Shown in pieces: positions 17,554 to 25,907 of a stretch of 64,000 nt of DNA. A program made the position numbers and the translations under genes. The stretch is from Microbulbifer aggregans (GTDB lineage Bacteria > Pseudomonadota > Gammaproteobacteria > Pseudomonadales > Cellvibrionaceae). The notes below the pieces were generated by a model. That model had not been told where the DNA came from and made no database searches. It saw only the letters and a list, made by a program, of their open reading frames with translations. The first letter of the stretch is position 1, and every line of letters begins with the position of its first letter. The DNA lies in the NCBI RefSeq assembly GCF_001750105.1, contig NZ_CP014143.1:2037001-2101000 (forward strand), in the 5' to 3' direction.

Positions 17554-18750
17554 ATGAAGAAGAAGATAATCGCAGGCGCAGTAACAATGACACTATCTGT
17601 TGTTGCCAGTGCTCAAAATTCTGAATCAATGGAGCCTGCCGGGTTGGAGATCTATGACGGTCTCATGCTTGTCCCGGCGTTGGGAATTGAATTTCTCCAT
17701 GATGATAATGTTGCCCGTTCCCAGGATGCTGAGATTGAAAGCTGGGTCACCTTGATCAACCCAAACCTTCTCCTGCTCGCTGAAAGTGGTAAGAAGGAGT
17801 ATGGCCTCCGATACAGCGCAGAGATTGCGAGCTACTTTGATAGTGAAGAGGATGATTATGTTGATCATACTCTGGAAGCTTTCGGAAAATTTGACATCAA
17901 TATCAGGAACTATTTTGAAGTTTCAGGTAGTTATGAAGATGCCCATGAGGCAAGAGGAACTGGTTTTTCCAGGGGGTTTGGAGAGTTTCTTGAGGAGCCA
18001 GATCGTTACCAAAGAGCAAGTCTTGATGGCCGTTACCGCTACGGAGCACAGGGTGCTAAAGGAAATATAGAACTGCTTGCAGGTACACAGAATACTGAAT
18101 TTGAGACGGCCCTTTTCTTTGATGGTCGTGACTACGATACGCACTATGGCACAGGTCGGTTTATATACAACCGGAGTGGAAAAACCCAGCTCTCGCTTGA
18201 GCTAACAAGAAGATCGATTAGTTATGGCGAGCTTCCTGGTGAGTTTGCCAATCTAGACAGTGTTGAAAATGAAGTGCTGGTAGGTGCTTCTTGGGAGGCA
18301 ACTGCAAAAACTACCGGTAGCATCCAGGTGGGCGCCCAAGAGAAGAAATTTGACGATGTTTCGCGTTCTAACTTTTCTTCACCAACCTGGGAAGTTGGAG
18401 TTCTCTGGGAACCAAAGAGCCATATGGCCTTTGACTTTTCGGCCAGACGTGACATCGAGGAGTCCCGCGGTCTGGATGACTTCACAGATGTGCGAACTCT
18501 TTCTTTAAGCTGGATAAATCGCTGGTCAGAAAAGCTATCTTCGACCGCAACCATATACAGTCAGGATGTGGATTATGGTGGCCTCGAGCGGACCGAAGAT
18601 GAAGTTGGCAGCGATATTAACCTTAATTTTCAGATGAAGCGTTGGCTCGGTTTTAGTCTGGGCTACTCTAGCCAGACTGTAGAAAGTAACGCGGACGGCT
18701 TTGGTTTCGAAAGAAATATATTTTTCATTGGAGCCAGTGCTTCTCTGTGA
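17554..18750 (+). CDS. Outer-membrane beta-barrel protein of EPS locus (BBP2-like)
   Basis: A 398-residue secreted protein with a clear signal peptide (KKKIIAGAVTMTLSVVASA, cleavage near 21). The rest consists of alternating polar and aromatic strands ending in a terminal FFIGASASL, typical of an outer-membrane beta-barrel. Repeated blocks such as GLRYSAEIASYFDSEEDDY and LSLELTRRSISYGELPGEF fit the BBP2_2 type found beside short Wza proteins and Wzc kinases in proteobacterial EPS loci. It probably assists passage of polymer through the outer membrane. It lies 40 nt upstream of the export gene in the same direction, supporting a common operon. The assignment rests on pattern and context. Confidence 0.75.
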   Translation: MKKKIIAGAVTMTLSVVASAQNSESMEPAGLEIYDGLMLVPALGIEFLHDDNVARSQDAEIESWVTLINPNLLLLAESGKKEYGLRYSAEIASYFDSEEDDYVDHTLEAFGKFDINIRNYFEVSGSYEDAHEARGTGFSRGFGEFLEEPDRYQRASLDGRYRYGAQGAKGNIELLAGTQNTEFETALFFDGRDYDTHYGTGRFIYNRSGKTQLSLELTRRSISYGELPGEFANLDSVENEVLVGASWEATAKTTGSIQVGAQEKKFDDVSRSNFSSPTWEVGVLWEPKSHMAFDFSARRDIEESRGLDDFTDVRTLSLSWINRWSEKLSSTATIYSQDVDYGGLERTEDEVGSDINLNFQMKRWLGFSLGYSSQTVESNADGFGFERNIFFIGASASL

Positions 18751-18790
18751 TTAATAAACAAGCAGTAGAATTTTAAACAGGGTATATAAG

Positions 18791-19357
18791 ATGACCACGG
18801 CCCCGGAAAGTTACGGAAGCAAACTCAAGCTCGCCATATCAGCGTTCATTCTCGCTATTACAGCCTTTATTGCGCCTCTGGCCCTCGCGGACTCAACAGC
18901 CGATTATGGACTTGGCGCCGGTGACAAAATTTTGATCAATGTGTACGGCGAGGAAGACCTCACTGTTGAGACTGAAATTAGTGAAAGTGGCAAGGTCAAC
19001 TATCCATTTCTGGGTGAGCTGTACATCCAGGGACTTACAGTCGCTGAGCTAGAAGAACGGATCACCAGCGGTTTGCGTGGCAGATATTTGGTAAAGCCAA
19101 ATGTCCATGTATCGATCCTTGGGTACAGACCTTTCTATATTTATGGAGAGGTCGAAGTACCTGGCGGTTATCCATACCAGCCAGGTCTTACAGTTGGAAA
19201 AGCAGCCGCTCTGGCGAAAGGATTTACGGAGCGGGCATCCAAGAAAAAGATTTACGTAGTACGGGCCAATGACAGCAGCCAGAAGCCGCTGAAAGTTGAT
19301 CTCAATGACAAGCTTCAACCTGGTGACGTTGTCACTGTTGAAGAAAGCTTCTTCTGA
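18791..19357 (+). CDS. Short Wza-type polysaccharide export protein
   Basis: A 188-residue periplasmic or outer-membrane export protein. An N-terminal hydrophobic segment (about 12-34, ending ALALAD) serves as signal peptide, and no lipobox cysteine is visible, unlike classical Wza. The Poly_export domain starts at DYGLGAGDKILINVYGEEDL and continues through SGKVNYPFLGELYIQGLTV. An SLBB-like domain begins at FYIYGEVEVPGGYPYQPGLTV, and the protein ends with LQPGDVVTVEESFF. It is about half the length of Wza and lacks the C-terminal amphipathic helix that forms the outer-membrane pore. The neighbouring beta-barrel may supply that pore. Its end lies 7 nt before the Wzc start. Confidence 0.88.
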   Translation: MTTAPESYGSKLKLAISAFILAITAFIAPLALADSTADYGLGAGDKILINVYGEEDLTVETEISESGKVNYPFLGELYIQGLTVAELEERITSGLRGRYLVKPNVHVSILGYRPFYIYGEVEVPGGYPYQPGLTVGKAAALAKGFTERASKKKIYVVRANDSSQKPLKVDLNDKLQPGDVVTVEESFF

Positions 19358-19364
19358 GGGTGAT

Positions 19365-21626
19365 ATGAACGACCTAATTAGGAATTTTCCACAAGACACC
19401 GCCGCTCAGCCTGAGGCTTTTGATATCCGGCAGTACATAGGCGTCGTCAACCGCTTCAAGTGGTACATACTCGGCTTGACAGCGGTAGCAACCCTGGGCG
19501 CGATACTTGTCACATCAGCTTTGCCTAAGGTCTATGAAGCGACTGCAACCTTGATGGTAGAAGCTGAGCAGCCTAAAGCATTGAAGATTGAAGACGTGTA
19601 TGGGCAAGACCCGACACGCCAAGACTATATGTCTACGCAGTTTGAGATGCTCAGATCGAGAAGTATCGCGAGGGAGGTCGTCACTCGGCTGGATTTAGTT
19701 AATGATCCGAAGTTTGCCGCTGACAGAAACTCAGTATCACTGAAGGCAGCTATCAAAGGTGTTTTCAGTTCAGGGCCCTCCTACGGAAATGTCACCAGGG
19801 AAGAGATGGAGGCCATAGAGCTTGAGAAGGTGGTTGATAAGGTTGCGGACAATCTGACAATCGAACCTGTCATCAATACACAGTTCGCAAAAGTCAAGTT
19901 CGAGTCCAGGTCTCCGGAAATTGCTGCTCGAGTTGTCAACACCGTGGCTGAAGTCTTTATTGACAAGCACCGTGAGTCCAAAAATGCTATGACCCGGGAG
20001 GCATCCGTATGGTTACAGCAGCGTTTGGAGGATCTTCGCGGGAAGCTTGAGGAATCTGAGGAGCGCCTTCAGAGTTATCAGGCTGCGCAAGGTCTGGTGG
20101 ACGTTCAGGGTGTGCAGAGTCTTGCCTCTCAAGGATTGAATGAAATTACTACCGACCTCATCCAGGCAAGAAAAGAGCTCAAACAAGCGGAAAGCCTGAG
20201 AGATCTGGTTACCAACCGTGAATACGATATCAATGCGCTGGCCAGCCTGCCTGAGGTTCTCAATCACGGAGTGATTCAAGACGTAAAGAGAGCGGAGGTA
20301 GCTGCTGCTGCTAGGGTGTCTGAGCTTTCACAGCGCTATGGCCCAATGCATCCCAATATGATCGCCGCGAGGCAGCAACTCGGTTCTGTTCAGCAGAAGC
20401 TTCGCACTGAGATACGTCAATTGATCAGTGGTATTGAAAACGATTTTGAGGCTGCCCAAGCTAATGTCGCTGCCCTTGAGCGTGAACTTGATACCGCGAA
20501 GCAGGACTTCCGTGAGCTTGACCGTAAAGATACCCGTCACAATGAGCTAAAGCGGGAGGTCGAGGCGAATAGGCAATTATATAACGCTTTTCTAACCCGG
20601 TATAAAGAGACCAGTGAAACGACTGGGTATGAAGGCGCTAATGCCAGGCTGATTGATGAGGCTTTACCACCCCAGGCTCCCTCTAAACCGCGAAGACTCC
20701 TACTGATAGCGGCAGCATTCATGGGAAGTTTGATCGGCGGCTTGGGGCTGGCATTTGTTTATGAAGCATTCAACGATAGTGTGCAAACTGCCGTCACTGT
20801 CCAGAATAAGCTCGGCCAGCAATTGCTGGGAATGTTTCCTAAGGTGAGCACGAAAAGCGGAAATAGATTCCGACTTTCAACCTTTATCAGGGCTGCGCAT
20901 ACTCCTTTTGCTGAAGCCGTACGCACACTTCGGACTAACTTCGTTCTTAAACATGTCGATAATCCAGCCAAGGTCGTCGTGGTGACATCCTCCGTGGCAG
21001 GCGAAGGCAAGACGACCGTCGCTGAAAATATGGCTCTGGCCCTTGCCCAAATGGAGAAGGTGGTCCTGGTCGATGCAGATTTACGACGTCCATCCGTTGG
21101 TAAGGATTTCGGGTTGGCTGTGTACATGCCAGGGCTTTCCAATTTAATCAACGGTAGTAATTCGTTGGCGGAGTGCACCTATTTTGATGAGCGGCGCGGT
21201 CTCGACATCCTGCCGTCAGGGGTTGTTCCCCATAATCCGCAAGAGCTACTGGGTAAGCCGCAGCTTGCGGAGGTCATCAAGTCATTGGCCGAGAAGTATG
21301 ACCGTGTGATCATTGATACTCCCCCGATTCAGGTAGTGAGCGATGCTCTTATGGTTTCCAGACTTGCTGATTCCACCGTATATGTAGTTAAAGCGAATGG
21401 TGAATCTCAGGCATTCGTGAAAACTGGACTCGACAGGTTGATTGCGACCGGTGCAAAAGTTGATGGCGTTGTATTGAATCAGGTGGAAAGCCCTGCAATG
21501 TCAGGTTACTTCGGTGATTATCAAGGATATGAAGGCGGTTATGGTGCAGGTGCCGTTTATGGCGCAGGTGGTATGCCACCCGGTATGAGAAGTCGCAAGG
21601 AGCCTGACCTGGAACTGGAAGGCTAA
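19365..21626 (+). CDS. Wzc-type chain-length determinant and BY tyrosine kinase
   Basis: A 753-residue inner-membrane co-polymerase and tyrosine autokinase. An N-terminal Wzz domain follows QYIGVVNRFKWYILGLTAVA; a long coiled-coil periplasmic part spans about 90-430, and a second membrane helix near 445-465 follows PPQAPSKPRRLLLIAAAF. The kinase domain shows Walker A in SSVAGEGKTTVAENMA (about 541-556), Walker A' VVLVDADLRRP near 566 and Walker B VIIDTPP near 648. A tail with five tyrosines (YFGDYQGYEGGYGAGAVY) is the autophosphorylation cluster. ATG 19365 is chosen because GAGGGTG precedes it; the frame-compatible ATG at 19296 lies inside the export gene. It controls polymer length and export. 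Confidence 0.92.
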   Translation: MNDLIRNFPQDTAAQPEAFDIRQYIGVVNRFKWYILGLTAVATLGAILVTSALPKVYEATATLMVEAEQPKALKIEDVYGQDPTRQDYMSTQFEMLRSRSIAREVVTRLDLVNDPKFAADRNSVSLKAAIKGVFSSGPSYGNVTREEMEAIELEKVVDKVADNLTIEPVINTQFAKVKFESRSPEIAARVVNTVAEVFIDKHRESKNAMTREASVWLQQRLEDLRGKLEESEERLQSYQAAQGLVDVQGVQSLASQGLNEITTDLIQARKELKQAESLRDLVTNREYDINALASLPEVLNHGVIQDVKRAEVAAAARVSELSQRYGPMHPNMIAARQQLGSVQQKLRTEIRQLISGIENDFEAAQANVAALERELDTAKQDFRELDRKDTRHNELKREVEANRQLYNAFLTRYKETSETTGYEGANARLIDEALPPQAPSKPRRLLLIAAAFMGSLIGGLGLAFVYEAFNDSVQTAVTVQNKLGQQLLGMFPKVSTKSGNRFRLSTFIRAAHTPFAEAVRTLRTNFVLKHVDNPAKVVVVTSSVAGEGKTTVAENMALALAQMEKVVLVDADLRRPSVGKDFGLAVYMPGLSNLINGSNSLAECTYFDERRGLDILPSGVVPHNPQELLGKPQLAEVIKSLAEKYDRVIIDTPPIQVVSDALMVSRLADSTVYVVKANGESQAFVKTGLDRLIATGAKVDGVVLNQVESPAMSGYFGDYQGYEGGYGAGAVYGAGGMPPGMRSRKEPDLELEG

Positions 21627-21677
21627 TTCCGTGCTGGCAGAGGTAGCTTATTGACCAAATTGGAAGTCGACCGAAAT

Positions 21678-22595
21678 ATGAGAAAAGGAATTATTCTTGC
21701 TGGGGGATCTGGGACCCGGTTATACCCGCTCACCCAGGGGGTCAGCAAGCAGCTTATGGCTGTCTATGATAAGCCGATGGTTTACTATCCCTTATCAACA
21801 CTTATGCTGTCCGGTATCAGGGAAGTCCTTATTATTACCACTGAAAGGGATTGTGCCCAGTTCAAGAGCCTTTTAGGCGATGGTGCTCAATGGGGCATGG
21901 CATTCAGCTATGCGATTCAGTCAAGACCAGAGGGCATTGCGCAAGCACTGATCATTGGTGCTGATTTCATTGGGAACAATAGCTGTGCTTTGGTGCTAGG
22001 CGACAACATTTTTTATGGGCACAATCTCACTAGCACACTCCGTGCGGCTAATGACCGCACTACGGGTGCTTCTGTGTTTGCTTATGAAGTTTCTGATCCC
22101 GAGTCTTACGGTGTCGTTGCCTTCGATAGTAACCAGCGCGCACTAAGCCTCGAGGAAAAGCCAAAAATTCCCCAGTCAAACTTTGCTGTAACGGGGCTAT
22201 ATTTTTTCGATAATCAGGTGTGTGATATTGCAAGAGATATCAAGCCAAGTAAGAGAGGTGAACTTGAAATTACCGATGTAAATCGTTGGTACCTGGAGCA
22301 GAACCTTCTCAATGTAGAGATTTTGGGGCGCGGAAGTGCTTGGCTCGATACCGGTACTCACGACCGCCTTCTCGAAGCAGCCCAATTTGTCCAAACAATT
22401 GAGCGCAGACAGGGTCTTAAAATTGCCTGTCCTGAGGAGGTCGCATTTCGTATGGGCTATATCAGTAAACGTCAGCTCGAGAATTTGGCTGAACCGTTGC
22501 TCAAGAGTGGCTATGGACGGTATTTGCAGAAAGTGATATCGAGCACCGATATGCCTAAGTTACCTAATGAGCGTGTTCTTCAGCCTGCTATCTAG
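21678..22595 (+). CDS. rfbA: Glucose-1-phosphate thymidylyltransferase, first copy
   Basis: A 305-residue nucleotidyltransferase making dTDP-glucose from glucose-1-phosphate and dTTP. The signature [19 protein letters not shown] starts at ATG 21678; an in-frame TTG at 21651 with GAGG upstream would add nine residues and cannot be excluded. [46 protein letters not shown] and [18 protein letters not shown] are all present, so the active site looks intact. A second full rmlA lies at 27002 in the rmlBACD cluster; this copy is separated from it and attached to wzc. A tail of about 15 residues (ending ERVLQPAI) is absent from copy 2. A terminator follows. Confidence 0.92.
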   Translation: MRKGIILAGGSGTRLYPLTQGVSKQLMAVYDKPMVYYPLSTLMLSGIREVLIITTERDCAQFKSLLGDGAQWGMAFSYAIQSRPEGIAQALIIGADFIGNNSCALVLGDNIFYGHNLTSTLRAANDRTTGASVFAYEVSDPESYGVVAFDSNQRALSLEEKPKIPQSNFAVTGLYFFDNQVCDIARDIKPSKRGELEITDVNRWYLEQNLLNVEILGRGSAWLDTGTHDRLLEAAQFVQTIERRQGLKIACPEEVAFRMGYISKRQLENLAEPLLKSGYGRYLQKVISSTDMPKLPNERVLQPAI

Positions 22596-22637
22596 CTGGA
22601 ATGTTCGTTTTCAGCCTTTATCTAGTCTGTTAAAGAT

Positions 22638-22676
22638 GCCGATGGCGCAAATGCTAGCAATGCATCGGCTTTTTCT
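22638..22676 (+). terminator. Rho-independent terminator after first rfbA
   Basis: GCCGATG at 22638-22644 pairs with CATCGGC at 22663-22669, followed by TTTTTCTTT. The loop is fairly long (18 nt), but the T-tract and the position 43 nt after the stop support termination of the wcaJ-to-rfbA unit. Confidence 0.7.
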
Positions 22677-23553
22677 TTCCGTCATCGATTGTTTGGGGTG
22701 CCAGAGGATCGAAAGGGCAGTGCTGTTAAAGCATTAGGCAGCCAATATTCTGCGCCATTCCTTACAGAAATCCTTCAATCCCCGAATTCTCCACACTGTC
22801 GTCTAAAGCCGCTTTACTGCCAGCGATATCAAGCGATAACCGGCTGCGAGTCATCTTTGTTTAATTAAACGACAAAAGTCGTTTTAGTAGCTGTAACTTA
22901 CGCCAAGCCACGTCTGGTTATAAATTAGGCACCTCTGACAACCCCGGATTGTACGATTTGTGTGCGGTTTCAGCATGTGCAAGCTATATACGTTCACGTG
23001 CCCTGCATCACTTAGCCAACTGTATGATTTTGTTTGGCTGAGATGAAACAACAAGACTCGCCTGTGGTGGTGGTATCGATGAAGGTGTTATCAGTGCCTG
23101 ACGCAACACATGTAGCCTCAGCGCCTGCAAGTTTGGTTAATTTGATCCAAGCAAAAAATTGGACGGAGATTTTTAGCTGTTTTCTGCCAGTATTCTTTAA
23201 ACGCTTCATGGCGAGAGGTTCACACCGGCGTTCCTGTCGGTGGATAATATTTCAGGCTCCTTTCTCACCCTTCCTTCACACCTCTCAAAACGGTCGCAGA
23301 CCAGCTATCGACTATCAGTTTTCGAAGTCAAGTTGTTGTCGGACTGAGCTTAGCGGTGACTCTCCGAAGATTGATGTTGGCAATTCATTTCATCTGCGTC
23401 CTGTTAGCTTTTGCTTTAGCGGAAGGATTGGGGAATATGCTTCAACGGCAATCTCTTCAGCGCTATATGACATGTCTTCATGTTACGCAGAAAGTCAGTT
23501 GCTAGTAGCTGCTCCATTATCAATGAGTTCAGCTGAGAGGAGTTCGTAATCCA
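22677..23553. other. Second spacer in EPS locus
   Basis: About 880 bp without a convincing gene. A 171-codon frame at 23034-23549 has low-complexity Ser/Cys composition and no recognised motif, so it is not called. The hairpin AAACGAC-AAAA-GTCGTTT lies at 22867-22884. Around 23065-23095 the sequence (GGTGGTGGTAT, then GATGAAGGTGTTA) resembles the ribosome-binding site and start of wecB at 4228-4255, possibly a decayed copy of that junction. A good GAGAGGAG ribosome-binding site for the next gene lies at about 23534-23541. Confidence 0.4.
22867..22884. other. Inverted repeat AAACGAC-AAAA-GTCGTTT
   Basis: Perfect 7-bp arms around AAAA, followed on the + strand by one further T and then AGTAG. 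It may be an operator or small hairpin near the promoter of the downstream unit. Confidence 0.3.
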
Positions 23554-24582
23554 ATGAAGATATTCTTGACGCTAAATTATGAGCTTTTTATTGGCTGCAG
23601 ATCCGGTTCGGTAAGTTCGTGTCTGATCAATTCGACTAATGTCATTCTGAATATATTGCGGAAGTTTAATGCGCAGGCAGTAATATTCGTTGACGCCAGC
23701 TACTTGGTCAGATTGAAGGGTTATGTGGACAGATTTCCTAATGCCGCACGAGACTACAATGCAGTTACAAGCCATGTAAAGGAACTGGAGGCTGCAGGGC
23801 ATCAGATACAGTTGATCGTCCATCCGCATTGGTGGCATTCAGTTTTTGATGGAGAGAGTTGGACTTTCAATTCACAACCGCTTTCACCTGCCAGCCTTAG
23901 CAGGGAGACAACCGTCAAGATGATAAAAGAATCCATTGCGGAACTTAATAGTCATCTTCACAGGAAGGTCTTCGCTTTTCGGGTAGGAGGGCTGTGTCCT
24001 GATGGATGGGAGGCTGCGCCAGAAATATTACGCTCATACGGTGTGATGATTGACTGTGGAAACAAAAGGCATTCACGTTCACCGAGATTCCCCCATTTCG
24101 GTGGCTCTCTATATAGAGAGGAGAATCATAGTCGGGAACACTCAGTCAATGAACAGCGGCATTTTGATATGGCTGGTGGCTTTTTAGAGCGACGGGTATC
24201 AACTATGAACGTCGGGCCATCATTCTTTTGGAAGGCTTATCTCGCACGAATGCTAGCGCCAAAATCGCTCCATATGGTTTACGGGGACGGAGTCGATGGC
24301 AGGAGGCAGACATCGTCGCTTATTCAGAAGTTAACAAAGAAGTCTCAGGTCCTGGCTTCCATTGACGGATTGAATTCTTCGCTATTGATAAAGAGTTACC
24401 GAGATGCTCTATCGTGGGGTCACAGGAATTATACGGTTGTAGGCCACCCAAAGTTGCTCACGGATTACTCAATAGCAAACTTAAAATCATGGCTTGACGA
24501 AGTGTACAGGCATGGTGACTCGCTTGGGGTTATTGAGGAGCCAGTCTGGATGAAGGTCAGGGATTCCATGGAGTTTGCGTAG
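23554..24582 (+). CDS. WbmS-like polysaccharide deacetylase family protein, copy 2 (degenerate active site)
   Basis: A 342-residue paralogue of the protein at 6671, collinear over its whole length (AVIFVDASYLVRLKGYVD against AVFFVDAAYLVRLRYF; GHQIQLIVHPHW against GHQIQLHIHPHW; SIDGLNSSLL against SIDGFKSSLL). It differs exactly at catalytic positions: the motif-1 acid Asp8 is Asn8, and His88 of the H-x(3)-H metal pair is Ile88. His90 and His92 remain. FRVGGL replaces FRAGGW. It may be a non-catalytic partner, a binding protein or an enzyme with altered metal use. It is the first gene after the spacer, followed 80 nt later by a WecG/TagA transferase. Confidence 0.75.
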   Translation: MKIFLTLNYELFIGCRSGSVSSCLINSTNVILNILRKFNAQAVIFVDASYLVRLKGYVDRFPNAARDYNAVTSHVKELEAAGHQIQLIVHPHWWHSVFDGESWTFNSQPLSPASLSRETTVKMIKESIAELNSHLHRKVFAFRVGGLCPDGWEAAPEILRSYGVMIDCGNKRHSRSPRFPHFGGSLYREENHSREHSVNEQRHFDMAGGFLERRVSTMNVGPSFFWKAYLARMLAPKSLHMVYGDGVDGRRQTSSLIQKLTKKSQVLASIDGLNSSLLIKSYRDALSWGHRNYTVVGHPKLLTDYSIANLKSWLDEVYRHGDSLGVIEEPVWMKVRDSMEFA

Positions 24583-24662
24583 TTTTGTGCTTTAGGGGCA
24601 AATCGCAGTGGTGATGAATGCCCTTAAAGTTATAGGTAATGATGTAATACGGATGTAAAAAT

Positions 24663-25427
24663 TTGAAGCGTATTGAACTATTTAGGGTCCCGATGGATAT
24701 CATTTCCATGAAAGAAACTGTTGAGATGATATCTGGAAGGCTAGAAAATCGTTGTTTCACTCAGCACGTGGCAGTAAATGTTGCCAAGGTAATTAACTCG
24801 CGTAGTGATGAAAAGCTTGAACGCTCGGTGAGCCAGTGTGACCTTATCAATATTGATGGTATGGGTGTAGTCTGGGGCGCGAGGTTACTTGGTTATGCAG
24901 TGCCAGAGCGTGTTGCGGGTGTAGATCTTTTTCACGAATTACTCGCGATGAGTGCTGAAAAAGAATTCCCAGTGTACTTCTTAGGAGCAACGAGTGACGT
25001 TGTAGAACGTGCAGCAGCCTTGTCTGTGGAGGCACATCCAGGGCTAAAAGTTGCCGGATTCCATCATGGTTATTTCTGGAATGATGAGGAAGCCGTTGTC
25101 GAAAAGATCCGGCAGTCTGGAGCCAGGCTATTATTTGTTGCGATTACATCACCGCTGAAAGAGAACTTTATTAATCGCTGGCGACAACGATTGGGCGTGG
25201 ATTTTGTAATGGGCGTTGGCGGAACCTTTGATGTCGTAGCAGGTAAGGTCAGGCGTGCGCCGGACTGGATGCAAAATCTGGGGCTCGAATGGCTCTATCG
25301 CGTTATTCAGGAGCCAAGGAGGATGTGGAGGCGGTATCTGGTTACAAATTCTGCTTTTGCCTGGCTGCTCATACAGGAGCGGTTTCGCTGTGCGTTTAGC
25401 AGCGAAGAGTTCGGCTTTGGGGATTGA
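24663..25427 (+). CDS. WecG/TagA/CpsF-family glycosyltransferase
   Basis: A 254-residue GT26 enzyme. Members transfer ManNAcA (WecG) or ManNAc (TagA) to lipid-linked GlcNAc. Diagnostic features are HVAVNVAKVINSR near 35, INIDGMGVVWGARLLG near 62, ERVAGVDLFHELL near 81, VYFLGAT near 103 and the C-terminal FVMGVGGTFDVVAGKVRRAPDWMQ, cited by GVGGTFDVVAGKVRRAP. LEWLYRVIQEPRRMWRRY follows. The start is a TTG at 24663 with an in-frame stop 18 nt upstream; ATG 24693 would remove the first strand. Together with wecB and wecC it makes ManNAcA transfer to the growing repeat a good prediction. Confidence 0.88.
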   Translation: MKRIELFRVPMDIISMKETVEMISGRLENRCFTQHVAVNVAKVINSRSDEKLERSVSQCDLINIDGMGVVWGARLLGYAVPERVAGVDLFHELLAMSAEKEFPVYFLGATSDVVERAAALSVEAHPGLKVAGFHHGYFWNDEEAVVEKIRQSGARLLFVAITSPLKENFINRWRQRLGVDFVMGVGGTFDVVAGKVRRAPDWMQNLGLEWLYRVIQEPRRMWRRYLVTNSAFAWLLIQERFRCAFSSEEFGFGD

Positions 25428-25907
25428 TGGATGATTTTTGTGAGCCCCGACTTCTTCCATCGCTTTTGGGACGTTTCTCATGTGGGCACTTGATATAGTG
25501 CTAGCGACGTGGGTGCCATCCTGCGTCACCTAGCAATCTATCCAGTATCTCTATGCCTCTGACCGCCAACGTGTGCAGCACCAAGATCCGAAGAAAGAGC
25601 TTGTTGCAGCGTTGAAGCACGATGCTGGTAATTTTCGTTATTCTGGAATTGACTGGGACACCAGCAGCTCGACGCTTCAATGTTTGCTTGTTCCCGCAAC
25701 AGCATCAAAGCCCTTTGGCGCATAGAGCATACAGTCGTGGACAGTTGTCGCTGGCGCCTGAATCTCATTCCTTTTTTTTCGACACCTCTCCCCACCTGAC
25801 TTCTGTCAAGACCCAAGCACCGATCTGAGTCGAGGTCTATATACAGGGTTGCACACGAGTACCAGCTGCGCGGTGAGCGCGTGGCAAGAATCACTGGTGG
25901 TGAATGT
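25428..25907. other. 480-bp interval before rmlB
   Basis: Apart from the possible remnant at 25431-25725, this interval has no supported gene. GGTGGTGAATGT, a Shine-Dalgarno-like stretch, precedes the rmlB ATG. Base composition changes from mid-GC on the left to GC-rich at rmlB, suggesting a junction between the variable EPS genes and the conserved rml cluster. Confidence 0.4.
25431..25725 (+). pseudogene. Possible gene remnant upstream of rmlB
   Basis: Three adjacent frame segments read like decayed protein. ATG 25431 gives MIFVSPDFFHRFWDVSHVGT then TGA; the same frame continues YSASDVGAILRHLAIY. After an apparent +1 shift near 25540, an uninterrupted frame runs QYLYASDRQRVQHQDPKKEL, then VAALKHDAGNFRYSGIDWD, to a TAG at 25723. 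The last segment has 63 codons between stops, no ATG and ordinary codon choice. I cannot name a family. It could be a remnant of an EPS gene broken by a stop and a frameshift, or chance. Confidence 0.3.

Noticed and set aside
23034..23549. 171-codon + strand ORF upstream of the second deacetylase gene
   Set aside because: No recognisable motif, low-complexity Ser/Cys/Phe composition and no good start context; its only notable part is the short wecB-like start.
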